A DNA stretch of 64,000 nt from Comamonas resistens (GTDB lineage Bacteria; Pseudomonadota; Gammaproteobacteria; Burkholderiales; Burkholderiaceae_C), in the NCBI RefSeq assembly GCF_030064165.1, contig NZ_CP125947.1, positions 4,774,001 through 4,838,000 on the forward strand, read 5' to 3'. The translations under genes and the position numbers were made by a program. The first letter of the stretch is position 1; each line of letters opens with the position of its first letter. The notes below the pieces were generated by a model that saw nothing but the letters and a program-made list of their open reading frames with translations, was not told where the DNA came from and did no database searches. Positions 25,733-33,666 of the stretch are shown here, in pieces.

Positions 25733-27277
25733 ATGACGCTTTTCACGACGGATTACCTGGAGTACTACCTGACGCTGGTGTCCTGGATCGTCCATAACGG
25801 CATCTGGGCGGTGCTGGTATCCAGCGGGGTGTTCGCATTGCCGTTCGTCGCCATCATCGTGCAGGAATGGCTGAAGGCACGTGCAGAAGGCGCCGACGAA
25901 GGCAACAAGGGCGTACTCTCGGCCGCCCGCATCGAGAACCGCGTTTTTGTAGCCATCGTCGTAGTGATGTTTGCCGGCATCCCATTCATCGACGTTGATC
26001 TGAACACCATCAAGTACGACAGCTCGCGCTCGGCCCAGTGCCAGGTCAACGTGCCACAGCCCGCCGACACGGGCTGGTCGCAGTCCTTCAGCACCATCAA
26101 TAACCAGTCGGCGAAGGTGCCGGTCTGGTGGGGGTTCATGCACGCACTCTCGCGCGCCGTCACCGGCGCTTCGGTCGCGGCGATCCCGTGCGGCACGGAC
26201 CTGCGGCAGATGAGGATGGAGATCGACGCGACCCGTATCGACGATCCGGTGCTGGCTCAGGAAGTGGCGGATTTCAGCCAGGACTGCTATGGGCCTGCGC
26301 GCGCCAAGCTGTTCATGCAGCGACCCGACCTCGATGAGGATCAGATGCACGACGTGACCTGGATTGGTTCGCGGTATTTCACTGACACGGGCGGCTACTA
26401 CGACAGCTATCGGTCCAGCACGGCACGGGAGTCCTGGCCCTACGACAGCAACCGGGATGCGGGACTGGCGCAGGTCGCCAACGGCGGCGGCTATCCGACC
26501 TGCCGGCAGTGGTGGGCCGATGGTAGTAACGGCCTGCGAGCGCGGTTGCTCGGCCAGGTGGACCCGAGCCTCTTGAACCGTCTGGCGGGCTGGGCCGGTT
26601 TCCTGAGCCGCACCGAAGTGGATGACTCCGTGATCCGCGCTATCGCTTCGCCGCGGCAGCAGAAACTGAACCAGGGCAGCGTCTATACCGACTATGGCGG
26701 CCAGATCGACAAGACCTTGCCGAATGTCATTACGCGTGCGGCTGGCGATGCAGGGCTTGCGGTCGGTGCCATTGGGGCTTTCCCCGCTATGGACGTGGTG
26801 CGGCAGGCGGTGCCAATGGTGATGGCTTTGTTGAAAATGGCACTGGTCATCTGCATCCCACTGCTGCTGCTGGTGGGCACCTACGACTTAAAGACCGTTG
26901 TGGTACTGAGCATCATCCAGTTTGCATTCTTCTTCGTGGATTTCTGGTTCCAGATTGCGCGTTGGATCGACAGTACCATCTTGGATGCGCTCTACGGTTG
27001 GGGCTGGGGCTGGAACCGGCCACACTCTAACTTCGATCCGGTGATGGGGTTGAATAACGCTTTCGGTGACCTGTTATTGAACTTCGTGATGGGCACGATG
27101 TTCATTGTGCTTCCCACGTTTTGGATTACAGCTCTGGGATGGGCTGGCATTCATGCCGGGGGTGCGCTTCAGGGATTGATTAACGGCACGGGAGACGCCA
27201 AAGCTGCTGGCGGCAAGGTAAGCAACATGGCATTTGGCGGAGCTATGAAAATGGCAGCGAGACCAGACAAGAAATAA
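25733..27277 (+). CDS. traG: Conjugal transfer protein TraG (N-terminal domain type)
   Basis: 514 aa inner-membrane protein with hydrophobic segments near ~15-45, ~75-95, ~360-420 and ~445-480. It resembles the N-terminal TraG domain that acts in mating-pair formation; the C-terminal periplasmic entry-exclusion part of F TraG is absent, as usual for this ICE class. It is the last gene of the second transfer operon. Confidence 0.85.
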   Translation: MTLFTTDYLEYYLTLVSWIVHNGIWAVLVSSGVFALPFVAIIVQEWLKARAEGADEGNKGVLSAARIENRVFVAIVVVMFAGIPFIDVDLNTIKYDSSRSAQCQVNVPQPADTGWSQSFSTINNQSAKVPVWWGFMHALSRAVTGASVAAIPCGTDLRQMRMEIDATRIDDPVLAQEVADFSQDCYGPARAKLFMQRPDLDEDQMHDVTWIGSRYFTDTGGYYDSYRSSTARESWPYDSNRDAGLAQVANGGGYPTCRQWWADGSNGLRARLLGQVDPSLLNRLAGWAGFLSRTEVDDSVIRAIASPRQQKLNQGSVYTDYGGQIDKTLPNVITRAAGDAGLAVGAIGAFPAMDVVRQAVPMVMALLKMALVICIPLLLLVGTYDLKTVVVLSIIQFAFFFVDFWFQIARWIDSTILDALYGWGWGWNRPHSNFDPVMGLNNAFGDLLLNFVMGTMFIVLPTFWITALGWAGIHAGGALQGLINGTGDAKAAGGKVSNMAFGGAMKMAARPDKK

Positions 27278-27285
27278 CGCGGGTT

Positions 27286-27657
27286 TCAAAAGTTATTTTC
27301 GTCGTCTGGGTCATGCGGGTCGATGCGGTAGCCATCATAGGTATACAAACCGAATCCAACGGGGCCTTGCTTCCACTCGGGCTCTGGAGGCTCAGTCTCC
27401 CATTCCATATCCCTGGCTCCCCAGGCAACCGCCGTCAGGAACAGCAGTAGCAGCGCCATCCAAAAAGCAACGTATAGCAGCAGCCCCAGCGCAGCTAGTT
27501 TGGCCGCCCACAACAACAAGGAGGCTCCCGCCACCGGCACTTCCTTGGAGACCAACCAGTTCGACGCGCGCCGCTCGCCACGCGCATAAGCGCGCCATCC
27601 ACGACCAAGGGCGCGGCCGAGGCGTTCTGCGGTGCTGATGCGGGTTGTCGTGTTCAT
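27286..27657 (-). CDS. DUF3742-family membrane protein
   Basis: 123 aa with a hydrophobic centre (~43-80) and acidic, Pro-rich tail. It is convergent with traG. The gene is a regular companion of traG in this ICE class, on the opposite strand. Function unknown. Confidence 0.78.
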   Translation of the reverse strand: MNTTTRISTAERLGRALGRGWRAYARGERRASNWLVSKEVPVAGASLLLWAAKLAALGLLLYVAFWMALLLLFLTAVAWGARDMEWETEPPEPEWKQGPVGFGLYTYDGYRIDPHDPDDENNF

Positions 27658-27681
27658 GGTTGTCTCCTGCTACAAGGATGC

Positions 27682-28140
27682 CTATTCCCGTTTGCTCCAA
27701 TCCGGTTTGCTTGCCTCGACCAATGCGTTCCAGTCGTCTGGCGGATTTCCACGTCCGAGCATCTTCTCGAACACCGCATAGGGGTCCGACTTGCTACCCG
27801 ATGACCGCAGGGTCTGCTCGTCGTTGACCCAGGCGTACACGATGACCTTCGCCTTTGAGTCGTACCGGAAGAACAGCCGGTATCGCCTTCCGAGCTTGGC
27901 TCGCCGCCAGTGGCGATAGGCCGGCCCCATGGTATTGCCCTGACGGTATTCGTCGCGCGCCGGATCACTCGGCACCACGTCTTGTATCAACTGGACCAAG
28001 GCCCGGAAGAACTTGACGTTGGCATTGGCCCCGAACCCTTCCGGGTCGTTCTCTTGAGCGCGCAGTACAGCCGCGCGCAACTTCACCATCTGCTCGATCA
28101 GGTTATCGTGAAACAGCAGTGTCCATCCATGCTGTTGCAT
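27682..28140 (-). CDS. yhaV: YhaV-family ribonuclease toxin
   Basis: 152 aa RelE-superfamily toxin of a type II system. It shows the family traits HGWTLLFHD at the start, a central YRHWRRAKLGRRYRLFFRYD region and a YAWVND stretch near 105-110. It is translated from an ATG that overlaps the antitoxin stop, the usual order antitoxin then toxin. It likely stabilises the element. Confidence 0.88.
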   Translation of the reverse strand: MQQHGWTLLFHDNLIEQMVKLRAAVLRAQENDPEGFGANANVKFFRALVQLIQDVVPSDPARDEYRQGNTMGPAYRHWRRAKLGRRYRLFFRYDSKAKVIVYAWVNDEQTLRSSGSKSDPYAVFEKMLGRGNPPDDWNALVEASKPDWSKRE

Positions 28141-28457
28141 CAGATTTCCACGTCCTCATCGAACTCGTCGCCCAGGTCCACCTTGTGGCCCGCGTGTTCC
28201 AGCATCGTGCGAGCCAGATCCTCGGGCAGACCGCGAACATTCCGGCCAGCTTCAATGTCGCGCGCCAGCAGGGCCAGGAACGCGGCAATGGCAGGGTCCT
28301 CGTGTTCGGCATCGGCGCGGGTAACAACCACTTCGGCACCACGCAGCTCGAACGCGAGCTTGCTGCCGGTATCAGCGCCAAGCGCCTGCCGGATGGACTT
28401 GGGCAGTGTGATCTGACCCTTGGAGGTCAGCGTGGCAACTTCATGAATGGCGGGCAT
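28140..28457 (-). CDS. prlF: PrlF-family antitoxin (AbrB/SpoVT fold)
   Basis: 105 aa with a swapped-hairpin AbrB domain at the N-terminus (ATLTSKGQITLPKSIRQALG, ~8-27). The acidic C-terminus binds the toxin. The ATG at 28457 gives the normal start; the longer frame extends through the operator. It neutralises YhaV and represses the operon. Confidence 0.88.
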   Translation of the reverse strand: MPAIHEVATLTSKGQITLPKSIRQALGADTGSKLAFELRGAEVVVTRADAEHEDPAIAAFLALLARDIEAGRNVRGLPEDLARTMLEHAGHKVDLGDEFDEDVEI

Positions 28458-28765
28458 GGCGGCTCTCCTGATCGCAATGCTTGCATTGTAAGGAAACTTC
28501 CTTACTTCGTCAATATGAGGTCTCATCTGGGCTCTCCAGCATCCAACATGGACCTCATCGTAGGGTGGAAACAGTGAGCCTTCCCGCATCAATCCGGCCT
28601 CGTTGAGTCCCGCATTGGTGGTGGACGACCGATGCTCGCCGCTCTATATCCAAAGGCTGCAACGGCCAAAGGGCCGAAAGGGCAAGGGAACGGGGCGCAA
28701 GGGGAAAGGCCCTATCGAGAAAAGGCGAAAAGGCCTCCCAGTCAGCCCACCACTAGGACACCCAC
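28458..28765. other. Non-coding region between prlF and the relaxase gene, possible oriT
   Basis: It contains the toxin-antitoxin operator and then a strand-asymmetric tract (about 28664-28736) with repeated AAGGG/AAAGGC-type units and very few pyrimidine runs. In MOBH elements oriT lies near the relaxase gene, so this is a reasonable place for it. No nic site was identified. Confidence 0.35.
28488..28505. promoter_or_regulatory. Palindromic operator of the prlF-yhaV operon
   Basis: GTAAGGAAACTTCCTTAC has 8-base arms around a 2-base centre and lies 30 bases upstream of the antitoxin start. Position and symmetry fit autoregulation by the PrlF-YhaV complex. Confidence 0.65.
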
Positions 28766-30649
28766 ATGCTCTCTCTGTTCAAGCGAAAACGGCCCCCGGT
28801 CACCGCCGCGGCGTCACCAGCACCCGCCACCGATCTCCCGAAAGGGCTGATGCGGCCGCAGTCGGCCGCATCGCTGCTGGCGACGCCGCGGCGGCAGAAG
28901 CTGCTGGAACACATTTGGCAGAGAACCTCACTCTCGCGCCAGCATTTCGCCACCCTGTACCGCACGCCCCTGGAGCGCTACGCCGAGCTTGTGCAGGCTT
29001 TTCCTGCTTCCGAAGCGCATCACCATGCCTACCCAGGCGGCATGCTCGACCATGGCCTGGAAATCGTCGCCTACGCGCTCAAGCTGCGGCAGTCCTATCT
29101 GCTGCCCATCGGCGTCAGCCCCGAGGACCAAGCCGCGCAGTCCGAAGCCTGGACTGCTGCCGTTGCCTACGCCGCACTGCTGCACGACATTGGCAAGATC
29201 GCCGTCGATCTGCACGTCGAACTGGCCGACGGCTCGCTGTGGCATCCCTGGCACGGCCCGCTGCACCAGCCATACCGCTTCCGCTACCGCGACGATCGCG
29301 AGTACCGGCTCCACAGCGCCGCGACAGGCTTGCTCTACCGCCAACTGCTCGACCGCGAAGTCCTGGACTGGCTCAGCGGCTATCCGTCCCTGTGGGCGTC
29401 GTTGCTCTATGTTCTGGCTGGGCAGTACGAACACGCCGGCCCGCTAGGCGAGCTGGTGATCCAAGCGGACCGCGCCTCGGTTGCACAGGCCCTCGGCGGC
29501 GACCCGGCGAAGGCGATGGCAGCGCCGAAGCACGCGCTGCAACGCAAACTGCTGGAAGGCCTGCGTTACCTGCTGAAACAGGAGCTGAAACTCAATCAGC
29601 CGAAAGCTTCGGACGGCTGGCTCACCCCAGACGCACTTTGGCTTGTGAGCAAGACGGTATCGGACAAGCTGCGTGCGCATCTGCTGTCCCAAGGAATCGA
29701 CGGCATCCCCGCGAGCAACACCTCCGTCTTCAACGTGCTCCAAGACCACGGGATCTTGCAGCCGACGCAGGACGGCAAGGCGATCTGGCGTGCCACCATC
29801 AGCAGCGACAGCGGCTGGTCGCACAGCTTCACGCTGCTGCGCCTGGCGCCTGCGCTGATCTGGGAGTCCGGCGAACGGCCCGAATCCTTTGCCGGCACCG
29901 TGGCGGTTGAAGAGGGCACGCCAGTTGATGCCCAGGCGGAAGCGCAGCCACCTGCCGCACAACCTGCGGCTGCATTTGAAGAAACAGCCTCATCCCCAGT
30001 CGGCCCATTCCCGTCGCAGCCAGGGAGTCTGGCTATTGCTTCGTACCCAATGGAGGACATCCTGTCCATGATCGGTGGAAGCGGGCCTGTGGCCGCAGCG
30101 GAGCTTGAAGACGAGACATCCGCCAGACGGCCCTCACTGCCCATGATGGAGGGCACAGCATCGGGCCAATCCTCCTTGACCGTCGAAGCCTCGCCAGCAT
30201 CTTCGACCTGTTCGCCAGCTCACTTAGCACAGCAACCTACGGGAGAGCACTTCATGGCCTGGTTGCGCAACGGTATTACCGCGCGTCGGCTCATCATCAA
30301 CGATGCCAAGGCACTGGTGCATACCGTCGATGACACGGCCTACTTGGTCAGCCCTGGGCTGTTCCAGCGGTACGCGCAAGAGCACCTTCAGGTCGCTGCG
30401 CTCGCCAAACAGGACAATGTGGCTGACTGGCAATGGGTGCAGAAGCGGTTCGAGAAGCTTCAACTGCACCGCAAGCAACCCAACGGCCTGAACATCTGGA
30501 CGTGTGAGGTGAAAGGGCCTCGCAAGTCCCGACGGCTGCATGGTTATCTGCTGCAAGAGCCTACCTGTTTGTTTGACGAAAGCCAGCCGAACAACCCTTA
30601 CCTATTCCTGCAACCGCAAGGCATCGCAGGAAAGCGGCGGACCAATTAA
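28766..30649 (+). CDS. MobH-family relaxase (TraI_2 domain)
   Basis: 627 aa enzyme that nicks and carries the transferred strand. The N-terminal TraI_2/HD region shows the His-rich site H85-H87, D95-H96 and the HD pair H140-D141 (LLHDIGK). A Pro/Ala/Gln-rich linker (~380-490) leads to a C-terminal domain (~495-620, TraI_2_C). HD-type relaxases lack the HUH motif, as expected for MOBH. Position at the end of the transfer block is typical. Its 3' end is repeated in decayed form at 31902. Confidence 0.92.
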   Translation: MLSLFKRKRPPVTAAASPAPATDLPKGLMRPQSAASLLATPRRQKLLEHIWQRTSLSRQHFATLYRTPLERYAELVQAFPASEAHHHAYPGGMLDHGLEIVAYALKLRQSYLLPIGVSPEDQAAQSEAWTAAVAYAALLHDIGKIAVDLHVELADGSLWHPWHGPLHQPYRFRYRDDREYRLHSAATGLLYRQLLDREVLDWLSGYPSLWASLLYVLAGQYEHAGPLGELVIQADRASVAQALGGDPAKAMAAPKHALQRKLLEGLRYLLKQELKLNQPKASDGWLTPDALWLVSKTVSDKLRAHLLSQGIDGIPASNTSVFNVLQDHGILQPTQDGKAIWRATISSDSGWSHSFTLLRLAPALIWESGERPESFAGTVAVEEGTPVDAQAEAQPPAAQPAAAFEETASSPVGPFPSQPGSLAIASYPMEDILSMIGGSGPVAAAELEDETSARRPSLPMMEGTASGQSSLTVEASPASSTCSPAHLAQQPTGEHFMAWLRNGITARRLIINDAKALVHTVDDTAYLVSPGLFQRYAQEHLQVAALAKQDNVADWQWVQKRFEKLQLHRKQPNGLNIWTCEVKGPRKSRRLHGYLLQEPTCLFDESQPNNPYLFLQPQGIAGKRRTN

Positions 30650-30832
30650 ACTGTCAGATGCTTCATGAGCACATGACAGGGCGATAGGGGTGTACTCGCG
30701 TGCATACTGATCTTCGGCACCGATGTCGAAGGACTGCACCTTGGTTTACAAGTTCACGGGTTACTTCGGCAGAAATGGGTTCGACGGTCAGGGCGAATAA
30801 GTACTAGCATGCGCCGAGACAGCGTTTTGCAT
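30650..30832. other. Intergenic stretch between relaxase and psd
   Basis: No gene, terminator or attachment-site repeat recognised in this 183-base convergent gap. Confidence 0.3.
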
Positions 30833-31711
30833 TCAATCCGCCATCGCCTCTCCATAGCGCACTGAATGTTCAGGCATCCAACTGGGACTAAGCTGCGCCA
30901 AATCAGGTGGGAACAACACCACTACGGTCGAACCCAGTAGAAAGCGCCCCAGTTCGGCGCCTTGTTTCAAGTTAATACGACGGTCGTGATAGCTCCAGTG
31001 CTGCACGCTGCCGCGGTATGGAGGCCTGACCACTCCGTGCCAGACCGTCACGATGCTGCCAACGATGGCGGCACCCACCAGCACCAGGGTGAATGGGCCA
31101 TGCGGTGAGTCAAAATGGCACACCAAGCGCTCGTTGCGTGCGAACAGCGCATCGACGCCGCGCGCAGTAGCCGGGTTTACCGAAAAAAGCTCACCTGGCA
31201 CGTAGCTCATTGACAGCAGATGGCCATCGCATGGCATATGGACGCGGTGATAGTCGCGCGGGCTGAGGTAGAGAGTGGCAAATGTCCCTCGTTCGAACCT
31301 GCGCGCAAGCTCTGGATCGCCAGCGAGTAAGGCACCTATGCTGAAAGATTTGCCTTTGGCTTGGAATAGCTGGTCGCGCTCGATGGGACCACACTGGCTG
31401 ACGGCCCCATCTACCGGGCATACCCATCGCGCAATTGCCAAAGGGCGCACATCGGGCCGCAGCGCACGAGTGAAAAAATCGTTGAAGGTCTCATAAGCTT
31501 CGGGGTCGCTCCACACCGCGTCTGCCATGTTGACATCGTAGTAGGCGATGAAACGCCGGATCACCCATTGCGTCAGCACGCCCGCACGCCGGTGCGCGAG
31601 AAAGCCGAATATTCGGGTGATGAGACGCTTGGGCAGCAGGTGCTGCGATTGGACGAATACACGTTCGGACAAGCGCGGTTTCATGTCGGCGCCTGGCGTT
31701 TCCCTCGTCAT
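30833..31711 (-). CDS. psd: Phosphatidylserine decarboxylase
   Basis: 292 aa proenzyme that makes phosphatidylethanolamine at the inner membrane. The LGST motif near residue 261 (FLLGSTVV) is the self-cleavage site that creates the pyruvoyl cofactor. A YHRVHMP motif near residue 155 is also conserved. The ATG at 31711 follows GGAGG and overlaps the stop of a tiny upstream ORF (ATGA), so translation is probably coupled. As cargo it is likely an additional copy beside the chromosomal gene. Confidence 0.9.
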   Translation of the reverse strand: MTRETPGADMKPRLSERVFVQSQHLLPKRLITRIFGFLAHRRAGVLTQWVIRRFIAYYDVNMADAVWSDPEAYETFNDFFTRALRPDVRPLAIARWVCPVDGAVSQCGPIERDQLFQAKGKSFSIGALLAGDPELARRFERGTFATLYLSPRDYHRVHMPCDGHLLSMSYVPGELFSVNPATARGVDALFARNERLVCHFDSPHGPFTLVLVGAAIVGSIVTVWHGVVRPPYRGSVQHWSYHDRRINLKQGAELGRFLLGSTVVVLFPPDLAQLSPSWMPEHSVRYGEAMAD

Positions 31712-31809
31712 TTGGCAGCGACCTCCATGAATAGCCAGTAACGGAGGGCAACCAGTCTTGGCAGACAGATGCAGTCACCGCAAGCAATGTTTTCAATGTG
31801 GAATTTCAT
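31708..31809 (-). pseudogene. Truncated CopZ/HMA-like ORF coupled to psd
   Basis: 33 codons beginning MKFHIENIACGDC, which matches the start of heavy-metal-associated (HMA) chaperones, including a CXXC-like site (C10, C13). After residue 13 the resemblance stops, so at most the first loop of a ~65-residue domain remains. A strong AGGAG site precedes the ATG and a MerR/CueR-style promoter lies upstream. It may now serve only as a leader for psd. Confidence 0.55.
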
Positions 31810-31842
31810 TTCACATCTCCTGATAGCTGTTGTTCCATAGCT

Positions 31843-31873
31843 CTACTAAGACGTTTCATCGTGGGAAGGTCAA
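31843..31873 (-). promoter_or_regulatory. MerR/CueR-type promoter upstream of the CopZ-like ORF
   Basis: On the minus strand TTGACC is followed by a 19-base spacer and TAGTAG. The spacer starts TTCCCACGATG, like copper-responsive CueR promoters, whose long spacers need MerR-family activation. The right half of the dyad is degenerate. It points to the truncated HMA ORF and psd. Confidence 0.5.
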
Positions 31874-31901
31874 TCTCTTGGGAATCCTCACTTCTGAGCT
31901 T

Positions 31902-32017
31902 GCGTGGTGACAGGGCCGCGCAAATCCAGGAAGCCGCACGGCTACCTGATACAAGACCCTCGTGGACTGTTCAATGAATGTCCGCCAAATAACCCATATC
32001 TGACACGGGAATCGTAA
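31902..32017 (+). pseudogene. Remnant of a second relaxase 3' end
   Basis: The frame reads VTGPRKSRKPHGYLIQDP...PPNNPYL before a stop at 32015. This matches the relaxase C-terminus read from 30503-30608 (VKGPRKSRRLHGYLLQEP...QPNNPYL) with many substitutions. The rest of the gene is missing. It suggests that cargo was inserted beside, or recombined between, two related elements. Confidence 0.75.
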
Positions 32018-32038
32018 AAATATCTTCCGACCAGCACC

Positions 32039-33025
32039 TCAGAGACCCACATTCTCCTTTTCCAGCACTTGCTCAGCTCGATAGCTAGAACGCACGAGCG
32101 GACCTGAAACAACTTCGCGAAAACCTTTGGCCAGGCCAAACTCACGATAGGAATGAAATTGCTCAGGCGTGACGTACCGCAGAACTGGAAGGTGATTGAG
32201 CGTGGGACGCAGATACTGCCCCAAAGTCAGCACATCGACATTGGCAGCTCGGATATCGTCCATGGCTTTCATGATTTCATCGTCGGTCTCGCCCAGGCCA
32301 AGCATGATGCTAGTCTTCGTGATGACGTTTGGTGCATACCGTTTAGCATGCGCGAGAATGGCAAGCGTTTGCGCGTAACCGGCCCGCACATCACGCACAG
32401 GATGGGTAAGCCGTTCAACGGTTTCGACGTTTTGGGCGAAGGTTGTGAGTCCAGCATCAATGACCTGTTCTACGCCGCCGAGATTTCCCTGGAAGTCTGG
32501 CGTCAAGGCTTCGATCGCCGTCGTTGGCGATTTTTCGCGTATTGCCCGGATGCAAGCGGCATAGTGGCTGGCCCCCCCATCTTCAAGATCGTCGCGGTCC
32601 ACAGATGTCAGCACAACATATTTCAACTGCATCAACGCCACTGCCTCGGCTACTGCCGCAGGCTCATCGTGATCCAGCCAGCCGTGTGGATTTCCAGTGT
32701 CCACTGAGCAGAATCGACAGGCGCGCGTGCAGACAGCCCCCATGAGCATCAGCGTAGCGGTCCCGCGCCCCCAACACTCGCCAATGTTCGGGCACTTCGA
32801 TTCAGCACAAACCGTGTTCAACCTGTGCGCCCTGACGATATCCTGAACTTCCTGATAGTGACCTCCCGATACAACGCGCACCCTGAGCCATGCGGGCTTG
32901 GGAGCAATATCGTGTGTCTCGGAAAGGCGGTTGGGACGTATGCCGTCTTTGACTGCCTTCGTTCCTTGAGGACTTACGAATTTTGCTCCCGAAGGTACGC
33001 GAACAATGGGTATTACTGTGGTCAT
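32039..33025 (-). CDS. lipA: Lipoyl synthase
   Basis: 328 aa radical-SAM enzyme inserting two sulfurs into octanoyl groups on lipoyl domains. It shows the auxiliary cluster motif [12 protein letters not shown] (about 73-84) and the radical-SAM motif CTRACRFC (about 99-106). An RSSY motif lies near the C-terminus. Length is normal. Its start overlaps the cytochrome b561 stop (ATGA), so it belongs to the metal-ATPase operon, an unusual place for lipA. Probably a second copy. Confidence 0.93.
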   Translation of the reverse strand: MTTVIPIVRVPSGAKFVSPQGTKAVKDGIRPNRLSETHDIAPKPAWLRVRVVSGGHYQEVQDIVRAHRLNTVCAESKCPNIGECWGRGTATLMLMGAVCTRACRFCSVDTGNPHGWLDHDEPAAVAEAVALMQLKYVVLTSVDRDDLEDGGASHYAACIRAIREKSPTTAIEALTPDFQGNLGGVEQVIDAGLTTFAQNVETVERLTHPVRDVRAGYAQTLAILAHAKRYAPNVITKTSIMLGLGETDDEIMKAMDDIRAANVDVLTLGQYLRPTLNHLPVLRYVTPEQFHSYREFGLAKGFREVVSGPLVRSSYRAEQVLEKENVGL

Positions 33026-33666
33026 AAATTTTTCCCATTCAAAGTGGAGCTACCCAGCATCTTCGCGGTTGCACCATCATTCAAGATGAAGCGATGGACA
33101 CCGACCATCGCCAGGTGCCCCGCTATTGCCGCCAATAGTGACCAGCCAAGCCAGCCGTGCAGCGTAAGGTGTGTGGCATCGCAGGATATCTCCACGAATT
33201 GCTCCCATGCTGGCTTGGGGGTGCTCGACCAGAGAATGGGAACGATGCCGTACAGCGCGAAATCACGCCCCATGCCGCTCCATCGGACAAGCGCTAGCAA
33301 CGGAACCACCAACATCAGCCCGTACAAAATCGCGTGCCCGACACTGGCGCACCAGGCGAGGCCGCCTGTTCCGTATGTCGGACGCACATGCCAATTGGCG
33401 ATTGCCCAGATGCTCCGTAGACCGGCCAATATGCCGAGCAGGAGCCCTGCATTTGGATGCGATGGCATCACCCAATAGTCACTTGAATGCCAGCCTAACC
33501 CGACCTCCAGCCCCAGGCCGATGAATAGCCAGGCGAACAAGATCGCCATCGTCCAATGCAAACCTCGGCTGACAAGGCCATAGCAAGAGGAATTGTCGAA
33601 TAGGGGGCTTGATTGCGGCCTTACCCTATTCGAGAGTGCTTTCGTCTGCGCCTGCATCCAATTCAA
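33022..33666 (-). CDS. Cytochrome b561-family membrane protein
   Basis: 214 aa with four hydrophobic segments (~38-60, ~70-90, ~105-128, ~168-190) and His residues in helices ([25 protein letters not shown]) suited to bind haem b. It is overlapped by the P-type ATPase upstream and by lipA downstream, both as ATGA. Role in the operon unknown; it may pass electrons from quinol. Confidence 0.85.
   Translation of the reverse strand: MNWMQAQTKALSNRVRPQSSPLFDNSSCYGLVSRGLHWTMAILFAWLFIGLGLEVGLGWHSSDYWVMPSHPNAGLLLGILAGLRSIWAIANWHVRPTYGTGGLAWCASVGHAILYGLMLVVPLLALVRWSGMGRDFALYGIVPILWSSTPKPAWEQFVEISCDATHLTLHGWLGWSLLAAIAGHLAMVGVHRFILNDGATAKMLGSSTLNGKNL

Noticed and set aside
28603-29910. Long alternative frame overlapping the relaxase gene on the same strand
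   Set aside because: Arg/Ala/Pro-rich translation with no domain; the relaxase frame has clear HD motifs.
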